In this document: in pieces, positions 54,300-64,000 of the stretch
Numbering within the stretch: the first letter of the stretch is position 1
Layout of the letters: each line of letters starts with the position of its first letter
Assembly: GCF_009727055.1 (NCBI RefSeq)
Contig: NC_052349.1
Location: 43,277,364-43,341,363 of the forward strand
From: Benincasa hispida
Lineage: Eukaryota; Streptophyta; Magnoliopsida; Cucurbitales; Cucurbitaceae
Length of the DNA: 64,000 nt
Direction of reading: 5' to 3'
Notes under the pieces: model-generated
What the model saw: the letters and a program-made list of their open reading frames with translations, nothing else
Told to the model about the DNA's origin: nothing
Database searches by the model: none
Program-made: the position numbers and the translations under genes

Positions 54300-55264
54300 A
54301 TGTGGTGCACAATTGTACGCAATCGAAGTAATAAATCCCAAATAGGGTATCATCCTCATGGACCAGCGTGAGCGAAATTTTCCTAAACTTAGCTATCATA
54401 GTTCTTTGTTAATTTTATTTAGGCAACCCAAAAGATTAATGTTATCTACAAATATGACTAATGAAAACTCAACCACACACACATGAACAAATTCAGAGCA
54501 AAAAGATTCTAGGATATTGTTTCATTTAGGGAGTATAGTGAATATGACATGTAATTGATTGAAATTGATAGATTGAGGCTAGAAGTACTAAAATCAAGAA
54601 ATCTTCTCTCGACCTCAAACCTTCCTAATAACTATCCTTCGACTCAAATCTCTTCTATCGCTTGAATAGGTACAACATTAAGATCCTTCAATCACACCAC
54701 TTACTATTCTAAATTCATTCTCATATAATTTCAAATAACAATCTAAATTATTGGGTCCAGGAAATTAAACTCTATCTCTAGACATCTAATTAACTTAGGT
54801 TTATTCAATTAATGGCCAGTTAATCAAAAGTATTAAACATAAATAATTTAGAAATCCATGTAAAATCAATCAACTGTAAATTCAGTATTCAAAGTAACAT
54901 TCCCTAAAATCCACAAACACCCTAGAATAATAGAGTTTAGCCACACATGATTTCGATAACAAAATTCCACCAATAATCAATCATTAAAGAAAAAAGTGAA
55001 TTAACGTAGAAGAATGATCTCCCTTTAATAGGTCCGAATATCTCATTGACTCTCGCCATGAATCTCGTGTTGTTCTTCAACAAAACAGCACAATCACGAT
55101 CAATCTTCCCGTCACGAACAGTCCAGAGATGATCTTGGATCAACTCTTAATCGAAATCTCAAGTCTTCCAACAAAAATGATCAGAAATGTTGTACGGGTG
55201 CCGAACAATGACGAGGTCTGCCACACAATGACGAGATGATCGTTTTTGGTGGAAGACTCTCGTA
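54300..55264. mobile_element. Probable gypsy LTR fragment
   Basis: It begins near tgatgtggtgcacaattgta with a following 'aaatagggtatcatcctcat'-type block, resembling the start region of gypsy LTRs such as the one at 12256. No coding domain, second LTR or clear target duplication is seen. It separates two copia elements whose gag-pre-integrase regions overlap, so M4 and M5 are different insertions and not one element split by this piece. Confidence 0.45.
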
Positions 55265-55870
55265 CTTGTCGAGCCCTAACATTCATAAGACCACAACTGT
55301 CAGAATGTACAAGCTCCAAGGCTTCCTTGGCTCGTAACCTTTTCCAGTAAAAGGTCATTTGGTCATCTTGCCTTTGAGGCATGATTCGTACAGCGGCAAG
55401 GATTTTTCTTCTAAACTCTTTAGAAATCCATTTTTCACCAACTTCTCAATCTTATTAAGGTTGATGTGACCTAACCTTAGATGCCAAAGATGGGTATTTT
55501 CCTTAGAAGAAACCTTTTGTCTTTTAGCTGTTGTTGCCGTACTGAACATTTCAGTATTAAACAAGGCTTTTATGACTAACGATTTTATTACATATAAGTT
55601 ACTTTCCATTGAATCAAAACCCATCTCCATTCCATTCTTGAAAATAAACACTTTATTCTCAGAAAAGAAGACATTATACCCTTGTTCAATGAGACAAGAA
55701 ACCAAGATTAAGTTCCTCTTAATATGAGGAACTATGAAAACATTATCCAGTAATAGATAACATTTCTTGTTAACAAATAACTTTAGCCTGCCTATAACAA
55801 TAGCTGAAACAACCTCACCAATACTGACTTTAAGAGTTATCTCTCCCTGTGGCAACGTTTACCAGGAACT
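55265..55870 (-). pseudogene. Copia M5: protease and gag-pre-integrase
   Basis: The minus-strand frame 55855-55355 reads MPQGEITLKVSIGEVVSAIV, VPHIKRNLILVSCLIEQGY, HLWHLRLGHINLNKIEKLVK and LPLYESCLKGKMTK. The first metal-binding cysteine of VCESC is tyrosine (LYESC). Sequence past 55265 (integrase) is lost at the junction with the gypsy-like piece. It is closest to M3 33100-33740 among the copies here. Confidence 0.88.
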
Positions 55871-56360
55871 GAATCTTTGGTAAAAGGAACTGACATGATT
55901 GGTAGCACCCAAATCAAATATCTAAGCAGAATCATCATTCTTTACAAAACACGTCTCCAAGACAGTAAAATGAGATTTACTATATTTCTTCCTCTTTTGG
56001 AGAGTAGTAGGATCAATGTCAGAACAACTGACACTACTGGTTTTTTCATCCATCCCATTGTTCTCGAAAAGTAAGAACTGACGTTCAAACAAATATTGCA
56101 ACGAGTCCATGATCTCGCATGCGATGACCATGTTCTCAACCCTTTTGGCCAAAACATTAGGTATGTTAGCCAAAATGTGAAGTCGGGCAAATGAATTAGC
56201 CTTTATCCATATCTCATATACATTACGAACATTTCACGGTGCATCAAGGGTCAGGACTTGAGGACTCTCCTCAACCATGACAAATTCGAGGTCGTTTGCC
56301 ATGAAATATGTTTTACATGATTCTTTCCATTGTATGTAATCGGTCATATTAAAGGCATTA
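55871..56360 (-). pseudogene. Copia M5: shortened gag
   Basis: On the minus strand gag starts near 56350 (MTDYIQWKESCKTYFMANDL) and continues with MANIPNVLAKRVENMVIACE and DSLQYLFERQF, then passes directly to a short linker and the decayed protease box (near 55880-55920, where I/F-D-L-G-A-T-N-H replaces D-S-G). The central gag and the CCHC knuckle present in C2 are missing, so about 100 or more residues are deleted. M5 therefore resembles M3 as a deletion derivative. Confidence 0.78.
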
Positions 56361-57582
56361 AACAAAAATACTAACGAGTTGCTGAAAAGAAAACCAACAT
56401 GTTAACTAATTGATTACGATAAATTGGATCGGATTTTGCAATTTTTTCTTCTACAGTACCTCGACGTGACATGAGCGTGAAAAGGGTTCAGGAATAAGTT
56501 TTCTTTTTATATCAACCTGTGTTAGGTTTTAATCAAATACCCGTTGTAAAATAAACAACAGCCAATAAGGTTTTAGCAAAACTAATATGAACCCCGTGTG
56601 ACATCTAGTTTTGCAATGAAACTTCAAAGGTCTAGGACAAAAGCTGTCGAAGGGAGGTCAATTATCCCTTCTCTGAATTGAGAAGTTCTCAACCAGTCAT
56701 TAATACTAGAACAACTCTTGCTCCTATAATGACTAGCCATCATTGATTTGGTCAAGAGATCCTTCACCCACTTACTATAAACACTCTCTCCGTCCACCTT
56801 GATATTGACTCATGCAAACACCATCCGAAGGAGGATGCTCTCAGGGCACCATGTGGCCAAGCATGAATCTCATGGTGTGAACATTCAAGGAGAAACATAA
56901 GTGGAATCATAGACATATCAGATACATCTCTTCCTCCCACTGAGTATTTTATAACCTAGGGTTTAGTTTACTTAGAAAAAACACGGCTAAGGATTTTAAC
57001 TAAGTGACTTTTAAGTTTACCCAAGAGTAACTTTTACCTTGGATAGTTAAACAACTTTTGATGATCATCCATTAAACTCTTTAACGGAGTCTTAGACCAA
57101 TTGTCACATGCTTGTAGAAAATCTATCTAATTCACCTTTCCAGGTAGGTTTCTATGTAGGGGTGTTCCATTTTCGTCAGCTCAAGAACCCCAACCTTGAC
57201 AGAACCCGCCTTAGACAAAAGGCCCCTTATAGATAGATTTAAAACAAATTTAATCTTTTATGCCAATCAATTTAATCCTATTAAATCGATTTTAAAAAGC
57301 TTAATCTAGGTTACTAAACTCTTTAGAACCATTTGAACTTAGGTATATCTCAATTCAAATTTTAAAACCCTTTTAAAACACTTGAGTTCACCTTAAGTCT
57401 GCATGCAACTCTTTCTTATCGATTTTAGTTCTAATTTCCTTTATAACGCTTATAAACGGAAATAACCAAAACCATAATGCAAAGCTAACACATGCAAGAC
57501 ATTCATAACTTCTATAAATAGTCTAAGTGTTACACTAAATGCATTGTTCATTCATTGCTACTTCTTTTATATAACGCTGATA

Positions 57583-57628
<46 letters not shown>

Positions 57629-58843
57629 GAAACAAGCACAACATGCTTCCATTCACCCTTAGACTATAACACTTATAATAAAAAGAGGATGCATGATAAT
57701 GCTCATCGCATACAAAATATAACTCTTATATTTCATGATGCATGTGCATGCTTTCATGTAATTTCTTCATGCAAGATTATAATACTTATAGTACATGATG
57801 CATGAATAATTGCACAACCTAAAGTGGGTTTCAAACTATATGTCAAACATTTTACCACATAAATACCACACATCACATGTATAATAAAAAAAATTTTGAT
57901 ATACTGATAAAATTGCCTCAAATTCCCAAAACTAAAGCTAACTATTAAAAAACAAGGAGTCTTCAGTTCAAACAGGCGAACCGGGTCTTGAACTATTCGG
58001 GCGAAGCAACGCGTCTCCAACCATCGTGCACCAAACTGCCCGCGATTGTCTACACGAAAGAACAAACGCTTTACTCTATCGTTTACCAACGCTCCCAGAG
58101 CTAAGCGATTGTCTAGCAATGATCGTGTACCTTTTACTAAGCGATGAAGTACGAGGTACGCGATCGTCTAGCGCGCTCTACACAACGCAAGTCTTACGCG
58201 ATCGTCTAAATGATTACGATGCGGAAAAACACCATCGTCAAAACGATCGCTGAATGAGCGCCTTCGTATCATATACCGTATGATCATATAGATAGTAACT
58301 ATGCGATGAGGCATGCTAACTACATGATCGTTTAACGCGCGCCTTCAACTAAAAAATGAGCATCATATGCTCCCACTACGATCGTTTACCTCCAGCGTCT
58401 ACGTGATCGGGCAACCAACACTACGCAATAGAGTAAAAGATTTACCTCATCCTTTAGCATTAGCTAAACGATCGTCTAGTAAATACTACACGATCGTATA
58501 GAAAAATCTACACGATCGTTTAGATAAATCCCAACGATTATTTACCTGAGGCTACACGATACGACCAACTCTTGGTCTCTTCTTCATTGAGAACTGCATC
58601 TCCTTGCTTCGAAACTTCATCACGAACTACTCGACTAACTCAAACTCTTTGAAACATAGGGGCCCTTACAAATTAACACTTTGTAATTTAAAAAAAGCTT
58701 TAAACAGAGGCAATTAAACCCGTAAATATCCATCAACGTCATCCACATAAGCATTTAACAATTAAACACAAATGTAGAAAACCAACCAAGACTATAAAAG
58801 AAGTTCAAAAGAGAATTGAAATTTGGAATATCAAAACAACCTG
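56361..58843 (-). mobile_element. Copia M5 leader
   Basis: About 2.5 kb noncoding on the minus strand, parallel to the M3 leader but with an extra central part (about 56790-57690) also related to the plus-strand leaders at 20240-20900 and 38700-39300. It holds inverted catgcatcat copies (57734, 57794), a 44-base A run (57584-57627) and a dense cgatcg/gtttag block (58040-58560). Small frames on either strand lack domains. Confidence 0.75.
57584..57627. repeat. Mononucleotide run A44
   Basis: 44 consecutive A on the plus strand (T on the element's sense strand) in the M5 leader. The aligned M3 leader has no such run. The exact length is unreliable. Confidence 0.95.
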
Positions 58844-58855
58844 GCTCTGATACCA
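58844..58855 (-). other. Copia M5 primer-binding site
   Basis: The minus strand reads TGGTATCAGAGCC two bases inside the LTR, a full match to the initiator tRNA-Met complement. Confidence 0.92.
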
Positions 58856-58857
58856 AT

Positions 58858-60931
58858 TGAAGGAAATTGGACACGAGGATTTCCATGAGCAGCGGAAGAA
58901 TCTTTCCAAATTTCAGTCATATATGAACATTACATTTACAATCATAAACGGAAACATACGGTTATACATAAAATAGAAATTACAACAAGCTTTACTACAT
59001 GATCAAAGGAAGGAATTAACAAACCTTTGAAGACTCATCTTCAAGTTCCTTGATCACGAACGCTCGATCACAGTAACACAGCAACACATGAACGTTCGTC
59101 TAACACGATTGCTACACTACACGATCACAGCAAACTCGAACTAAGCGATTGCCAAGGTCATTAACATCTCGAACAACACGAACGACCTCCACAGAACCTC
59201 GACTGTGTCGAGTTGAGTATGACACCACCAAAAAAGTTACCTCGATATTTTTGGTGTGAGAATCCAGAGGGTGGGCACTGTGTGGACTTGGTTAGAGGCA
59301 AAAAAACTAGAGGAAGAACAATCGTGTAAACGATTGAGCAAGTGGGAGATGAACCAACCTATCGTATAGGTCGATGCCCAATCGTTTAGTAAAAGCTATG
59401 CAATCGTCTAGCTGGGTGTCTATCGTGTAAGAACAATCCACGATCGTCTAGCTACTCCAAGCTGTCGTTTAGTAAATCTGATTTACTTGACAACTATTCG
59501 TGAGTAATTTTCGAGATTGGAAATCTCAAATTAACAACTTTGCAAATCTGCCTAAAATTAGGAAAATATTTTTCCTTTTATCTCATGGTTACCATGAAAC
59601 CACCAATAACCTCCAACTCAATTGGTTATTAGAGAAAAGGAGATAATTATCAAATAATTAATATTATTATAATTATAAATGATAACAAACTCATCATACT
59701 ATTGTTATAACCTATAGTTTTAATATTTCATCTAATGAAACATACAAACCATGCTCTTTTTTTATTCCATGTCTCTTAATGTAAATCTCATTTACATTAA
59801 TCCTCCATTAGATGTATCTCATACATCATACCGATCATATCATACATAATCGAATTACCTCTTGTCAATTTGAACATTTCAAATCAACACCAAGAACTGA
59901 TTCTCGGCTTGAATCCATTGAGCTACCAATGGGATTTATGGACTTGTAGCTTGAAGTTCTAACAGTACGTGAATAACTGACTAAACTCTTTAGTTATGGG
60001 ATCCACCATCCGTTAACTGCCACACACTCCACTAAAGAACGACAGTTGAACTCTCTTTATACAGATATATTATGTGTTCATCTTAACCAATCAGCAGTGC
60101 GACAACCCTTCACAGATCGCTCGTAAGTACAGCTGGGCAATTAAACCGTTATGCTCATGTAGTTACATCTGTCTTCTTAAGTACCACTGATCCCTCTAAT
60201 GAACATAAGTCATAGTTCTACTATGACTGAGTCTTCTCTTTCAAAGGGAAGCTGTGGCCACTATGTTCAAGCCCCAAAATCAGCCCGTAAGGGAGCAATC
60301 TATCTACTTACCCCTGCTTCGGAGAATGAGTGAATTCTATCTTGTGGATTGAGTTCCCAGCTCCTAAATCAGATAAGTCCCCAAAAAGGTAGGCATATTG
60401 AGTTGACAATCTGGCCACTCTCACTCATACTAATCAAAGGACTGCCCTCAAAGGCAGGAGTTCCCAAAACACCCAGGATTGAGGTCTCACCTATGGTCGT
60501 TTAGGTGAGATGTAAGTCTCTAGTATCAACTGCGTTATATACAGAGTCTAGTCATCTCGTAGTCTGATCTTATACAAACTCTTTGGATAGGACACCCTCG
60601 CTCGCATGTCTCCATATGAATGGTCAGGATCTACCATCTGTAGTAGTTTACAACATTTACAACCGCTACAAAGCGGGCTGTATTCGTAGTGTCACCAGAA
60701 TCAGGTATCCCACCTTAATCCTTATACTATTGACCTATTTAGGTTATCACTTAAGGCATGATCCATTTGTATATCTCATATACATGTTTAAGTTTACATA
60801 AGATAATCATGGAGCTTTGTTTATTGGATATGAGTAAATGCTAGAATGAAATAACAATTATTTTATTCATAAACAATGTGTATAATTACAAACAACGAAA
60901 CTCCAAGAGAATTAGGACATCAATCCCAACA
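58858..60931 (-). mobile_element. Copia M5: 5' LTR (family A), 2074 bp
   Basis: Complete family-A LTR: it starts tgaaggaaattgg and ends ...atcaatcccaaca at 60931, the only full-length, gap-free copy in the window. It includes cgatcg/gtttag motifs (59090-59470) and the usual later blocks. The outer flank is cttcc; no matching duplication is found next to another end in the window. The 72-residue frame at 60583-60801 lies within the LTR. Confidence 0.9.
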
Positions 60932-61680
60932 CTTCCCTTTATGTTGTGTTTTTCAAAATTGAAATTTAATTGCACACGTTCACAAACTTCCACAAGCAAT
61001 TCGATTTCTTCAGCCACATGTAGTATTGATAGATCTTTTTGACAGATTGAGCCATGTGTGTTATGTATCCAAAGAAAGGAAGAACTATACTGATCTTGTG
61101 GTGGTGTTTTCTCCAAGTTGTTTATGTTGTGAATGTATCGATCTTGAGAAGCATTATTTGATCTTAGGAGAGCCTAAGAAAAAGTTGATACAGAAGGATT
61201 CTTGACTTTAGAAGGATCCTAAGGTATCATCCATCGAGAAGGTTAAGACTTAGGGGAGTCCTAAGTGCTCACGTGAAGGGTCTTCACAAGAAGGAGGAAA
61301 GATATCTACATAGTGAGAGGGAGTCTCGCACACTTAAGAGGGAGCTTTAGTGTTGGATCACTAATATTCAAAAACTTAGGAGAGAGCCTGAGTTCGAGTG
61401 AGAAGAAGTCTCATATTTAGGGTGAGCCTAGGTGATAAAATGAGTTTGGTTCTATGTGTGATTTATTTACAGATAAGTACAATGTTTTAATCACTTGAAT
61501 TTTTTCTATCAGTGATTTGTCTTTTCCGTGCACATTACCCCTCAGACATAGGTGATTTATCACCAAACTGGGTTACCAACTCCAGTGCATTCATTCTTAT
61601 TTTACTGTGCGTTACCCTGTTGTTTTTTTTACTTCGCTAAGACATCTTGTGTGACATCTGTGGTTTGCATGACAAATGAC
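60932..61680. mobile_element. Possible remnant of another copia LTR
   Basis: Sequence beyond the M5 LTR. A minus-strand frame at 61116-60886 (76 residues, PPQDQYSSSFLWIHNTHGSI...) has no motif I can assign. From 61320 to 61600 the text ('aggagagagcctgagttcga', 'cagacataggtgatttatca', 'aactgggttaccaact') resembles the R/U5 part of some plant copia LTRs. Assignment is tentative. Confidence 0.35.
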
Positions 61681-61829
61681 CTCTAAACTACAAAACTTCT
61701 AAATTATTATAAGTGAATAAATCTAAACCATTTTTAAGATTACACTTGAAGATAGTCCATGCATTTAATTCTTACATACGTATAGACTTCTTCAAATATC
61801 AAAAAAGTAAAATGGACAATTGAATTGAT

Positions 61830-62210
61830 GTGTGGACCTCAAAGGAAATATTAAATAAGAATCTAAATTGATTTCACTTATTAAATATAGAGATTTAAAT
61901 GACTAAATTATAAGTCTCACGTGATGTTCATCCCAATAAAACCTAATGGATGGTACAAATTGATACAACCTCAAAATTTAGAAATGTAAATTGAAAGTTT
62001 TCCAATAAATCAAAATACTGTGTAATGTAATAGAGGATATTTATGATGATCTTTATGTTAAATGATATAATATTAAATTTACTTTCATCCATCAGCTTAA
62101 GCTTTTGTGTCAATTAGTGATTTAAGATGATATCTGAACAAGTTTTTTCAGAAGACCTTATGTTCAAACTCCTGCAATGTTAGGTGAATTTTGTGATGCA
62201 CCCAAGTATT
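61830..62210 (+). mobile_element. TRIM-like or small LTR remnant with a primer-site-like motif
   Basis: 'catcagcttaagcttttgtg' at 62090 is followed by tgatatctgaac (62128-62139), which matches tggtatcagagc at nine of twelve positions, and then by 'caaactcctgcaatgt'. This order is common in small non-autonomous plant LTR elements. No coding sequence is attached. Confidence 0.45.
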
Positions 62211-64000
62211 GTTCTTTAGAGAATACAACTCTCTAAGAAAATCTCTTTCCGATAAAAGAAAAAAAAAACTCATTAAATAATACTAGAATTAAAGAGTTTT
62301 TTACTTTTATCTCTTTTGATGTTAAAATTGTTAGGCATTAGTATAAACTTAATTTACAAGTAACTAAGATCTCGTTTGTAATGTTCGAGTTTAGAAGAAG
62401 TACATGAATAAGTCAAAAATAATAAAAAAAAAAACGAAATGGTTACTTAACAATAAAAAACAAAATGGTTACATAATTAATTTTTTTTATTATTTTTTTA
62501 TATATATTACTAACTTCGATCAGGGTAATGCCTTCTAAATAGGAGGGAGATGATATAACAATGAAGAAGAATTTTAAGGTTAATGGAAGAAGTTAGTGTG
62601 CTAAGTAATATAGTTAGTGTATTAGTGATTAGTTTTTATTTTATTCTGTAATTATTTGTTATGTTTTCAATTCTATGAATAGAACACGATTGAAGTACTT
62701 GATCCTGTGTTTATTATAATTTTCTATCTTGTTTTTATTTGTGTTCTCTTTGTTTTGTTGTTTATCGTTACATGCATATTTTAAAAATAAGTGGTTGCCT
62801 TTTCTTCTATCCTTAAACACTAAGATCATGCTTACTTTAGGTAAAAAGTAGTCCATCAATGAAAATGTAAGAAGTGGGCTCCAGTTGATAACATTTGTTG
62901 TTGTTTACTTATGTTCTATAATCATGATGAACTGTGGGGTCACCTGCAAATTTGTAATCAAACACACAATCTAATTTAAAAACGAAGAGTATTAAATTTG
63001 ATTGTGCTTGAAAATTACGTGGGATTCACTACCTTTACTGTTATTGTTATCATTACTGTAATCGTATGAGAATTATGAATATGTCACATTTACGGCTAAC
63101 TTTACACAACAAATTAGAGATATAATAGCTTTTATTTATAGCACTTTGTACAAACGTTATGAAAAACAGAAGGTGGAAGTAAAAAAAAATTGGCAGACAA
63201 ATTTGCGCCAACTTAAAATTTTGCTGAAAAAGAATTCCTTCAGTTTTGCCCACTTCCATCATTTGTCAATTTTTTTCTGTTGTCAAAATCTCCTATCTCC
63301 AACCTTCAGTTCTAACTTATATTTTTGCGAAGCCTTAATTTCCCTTTCTTTTTCCTTTTATCTTCCTCTCCATTACATCCTGCATTCAACCCCTCTTTGA
63401 ATTTGTTATCTTCGACACCTGGTATACAACGCCCATGATGCTTCTCCCTTCAAATACAACGTTCGTCGTGTTATCCCTCTCTCGATGACCCACAAACTCG
63501 ATATTTTCTTCTAAACCTACGGAGATGCGAGTAACCTGCAACATCGCAATAACCAATCGACGACTATAGGCTCTGTTCTCTACAATGAAACCCATACGAC
63601 AGCAACCATAAGCAGCAATGAACGACAGCTTGTTTAGTTTGACGTGTTGTATCAACACACCTTATAAGTAAATATGTGACAAACACCCCTTGAATCGCAG
63701 CGGCAACGCATTTTGGCTTATTAACGACTTTCGACCTCAACCCACAACTCAAATAATCTCAAATTAAATTACCCATAGTTGGTAGGGGTCAGAAACGTTT
63801 TTGGATTTACAAAATTTTCCATTAGATAGATAAAGAGAGTTCAATTCAGTTTCCTTGCTGAAAGTTGTGGAGTTTTTCTTTTGGTAATAATATTGCATCT
63901 GCATAAATTCGAGCAAATAAAATGAAGAGTTATAATGTGCATCAATGGTGAACAAGCTTCTCCCTTTGATATTGCTCTTCGGTCACTTATCATAATTTAC
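62211..64000. other. AT-rich intergenic sequence without a recognisable gene
   Basis: I see no domain, splice pattern or RNA gene. aggagggaga just before tgatataacaatgaag at 62550 is reminiscent of a polypurine tract and LTR start, with 'catcaatgaaaatgtaag' near 62855 as a possible LTR end, but no interior supports it. Frames at 63053-63400 (both strands) and 63386-63752 (minus) are short with no known motif. The 90-residue minus frame at 63658-63386 could be a small exon, but nothing confirms it. Confidence 0.4.

Noticed and set aside
30144..60931. Single tandem copia array LTR-interior-LTR-interior-LTR arising by unequal crossing-over
   Set aside because: The idea fits the orientation, but the middle LTR lacks its end and polypurine tract, the outer flanks (ggttg and cttcc) do not match, and M4 and M5 overlap in content, so separate insertions plus deletions are simpler.
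63386..63658. 90-residue minus frame as a host gene
   Set aside because: No recognisable domain, no supporting splice sites or promoter, and a length common by chance. It is kept only as unassigned sequence.
1..64000. Search for tRNA, rRNA, CRISPR arrays, operons, phage or defence systems
   Set aside because: None seen. The tggtatcagagc strings are primer-binding sites complementary to tRNA, not tRNA genes, and the content is plant transposon sequence throughout.

Overview
This window is plant nuclear DNA from a heterochromatin-like intergenic region. It is about 60 kb of transposable elements inserted into one another, followed by about 3 kb of AT-rich sequence with older repeat remnants. 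A eudicot is implied by the Ty1/copia, Athila-type and Tekay-type Ty3/gypsy and hAT content and by the AT-rich spacers. A cucurbit would fit, but the sequence does not prove it. I found no intact host gene, tRNA, rRNA, CRISPR array or bacterial-style operon. Nearly all open frames are broken pieces of transposon proteins or chance frames in LTRs.

Layout, left to right. 1-222 is the end of a minus-strand copia LTR. 223-990 is a minus-strand LTR piece of a second copia family. 991-3258 is a plus-strand LTR piece plus leader with a 27-bp minisatellite. 3259-14016 is a minus-strand copia pol fragment (M1) split by a 9.5-kb minus-strand Athila-like gypsy element (4211-13734, TSD gaaaa). 14083-19030 is a plus-strand LTR split by a truncated minus copia (M2, 14486-17454, TSD tagtc), and its leader runs to 20888. 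20889-24291 is a long Tekay/Del-like gypsy LTR with a decayed interior to 25977. 25978-29295 holds plus-strand copia LTRs and a short leader. 30144-47187 is a minus-strand deletion-derivative copia (M3) whose right LTR is split by a 9.5-kb plus-strand copia (C2, 35750-45261, TSD gaatg). 47188-54299 is minus copia M4, split by a hAT transposon (49139-53393, TSD gttcaata). A gypsy-LTR-like piece lies at 54300-55264. Minus copia M5 with its 5' LTR occupies 55265-60931. 60932-64000 is diffuse remnants.

The elements work, or once worked, as retroelement units: LTR promoter, tRNA primer site, leader, gag, protease, integrase, reverse transcriptase, RNase H, polypurine tract, LTR. The hAT is a cut-and-paste unit with a BED-finger transposase. 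All are disabled by stops, frameshifts, catalytic substitutions or deletions. M3 and M5 look like non-autonomous derivatives that would need proteins from elsewhere. The most biological signals are a 12-site W-box core array just upstream of a TATA box in the C2 LTR, a recurring CATGCATCAT motif in the leaders of several families, and a palindromic CGATCG motif family in LTRs and leaders.

Assembly artefacts are prominent. Three copies of the Nextera mate-pair junction adapter are embedded in the sequence. Duplicated ends flank single-N and 11-N joins. Two 25-N gaps interrupt sequence that is essentially contiguous, and some stretches look like unpolished long-read fill. They create false ORFs and false repeats and should be removed before any biological reading.
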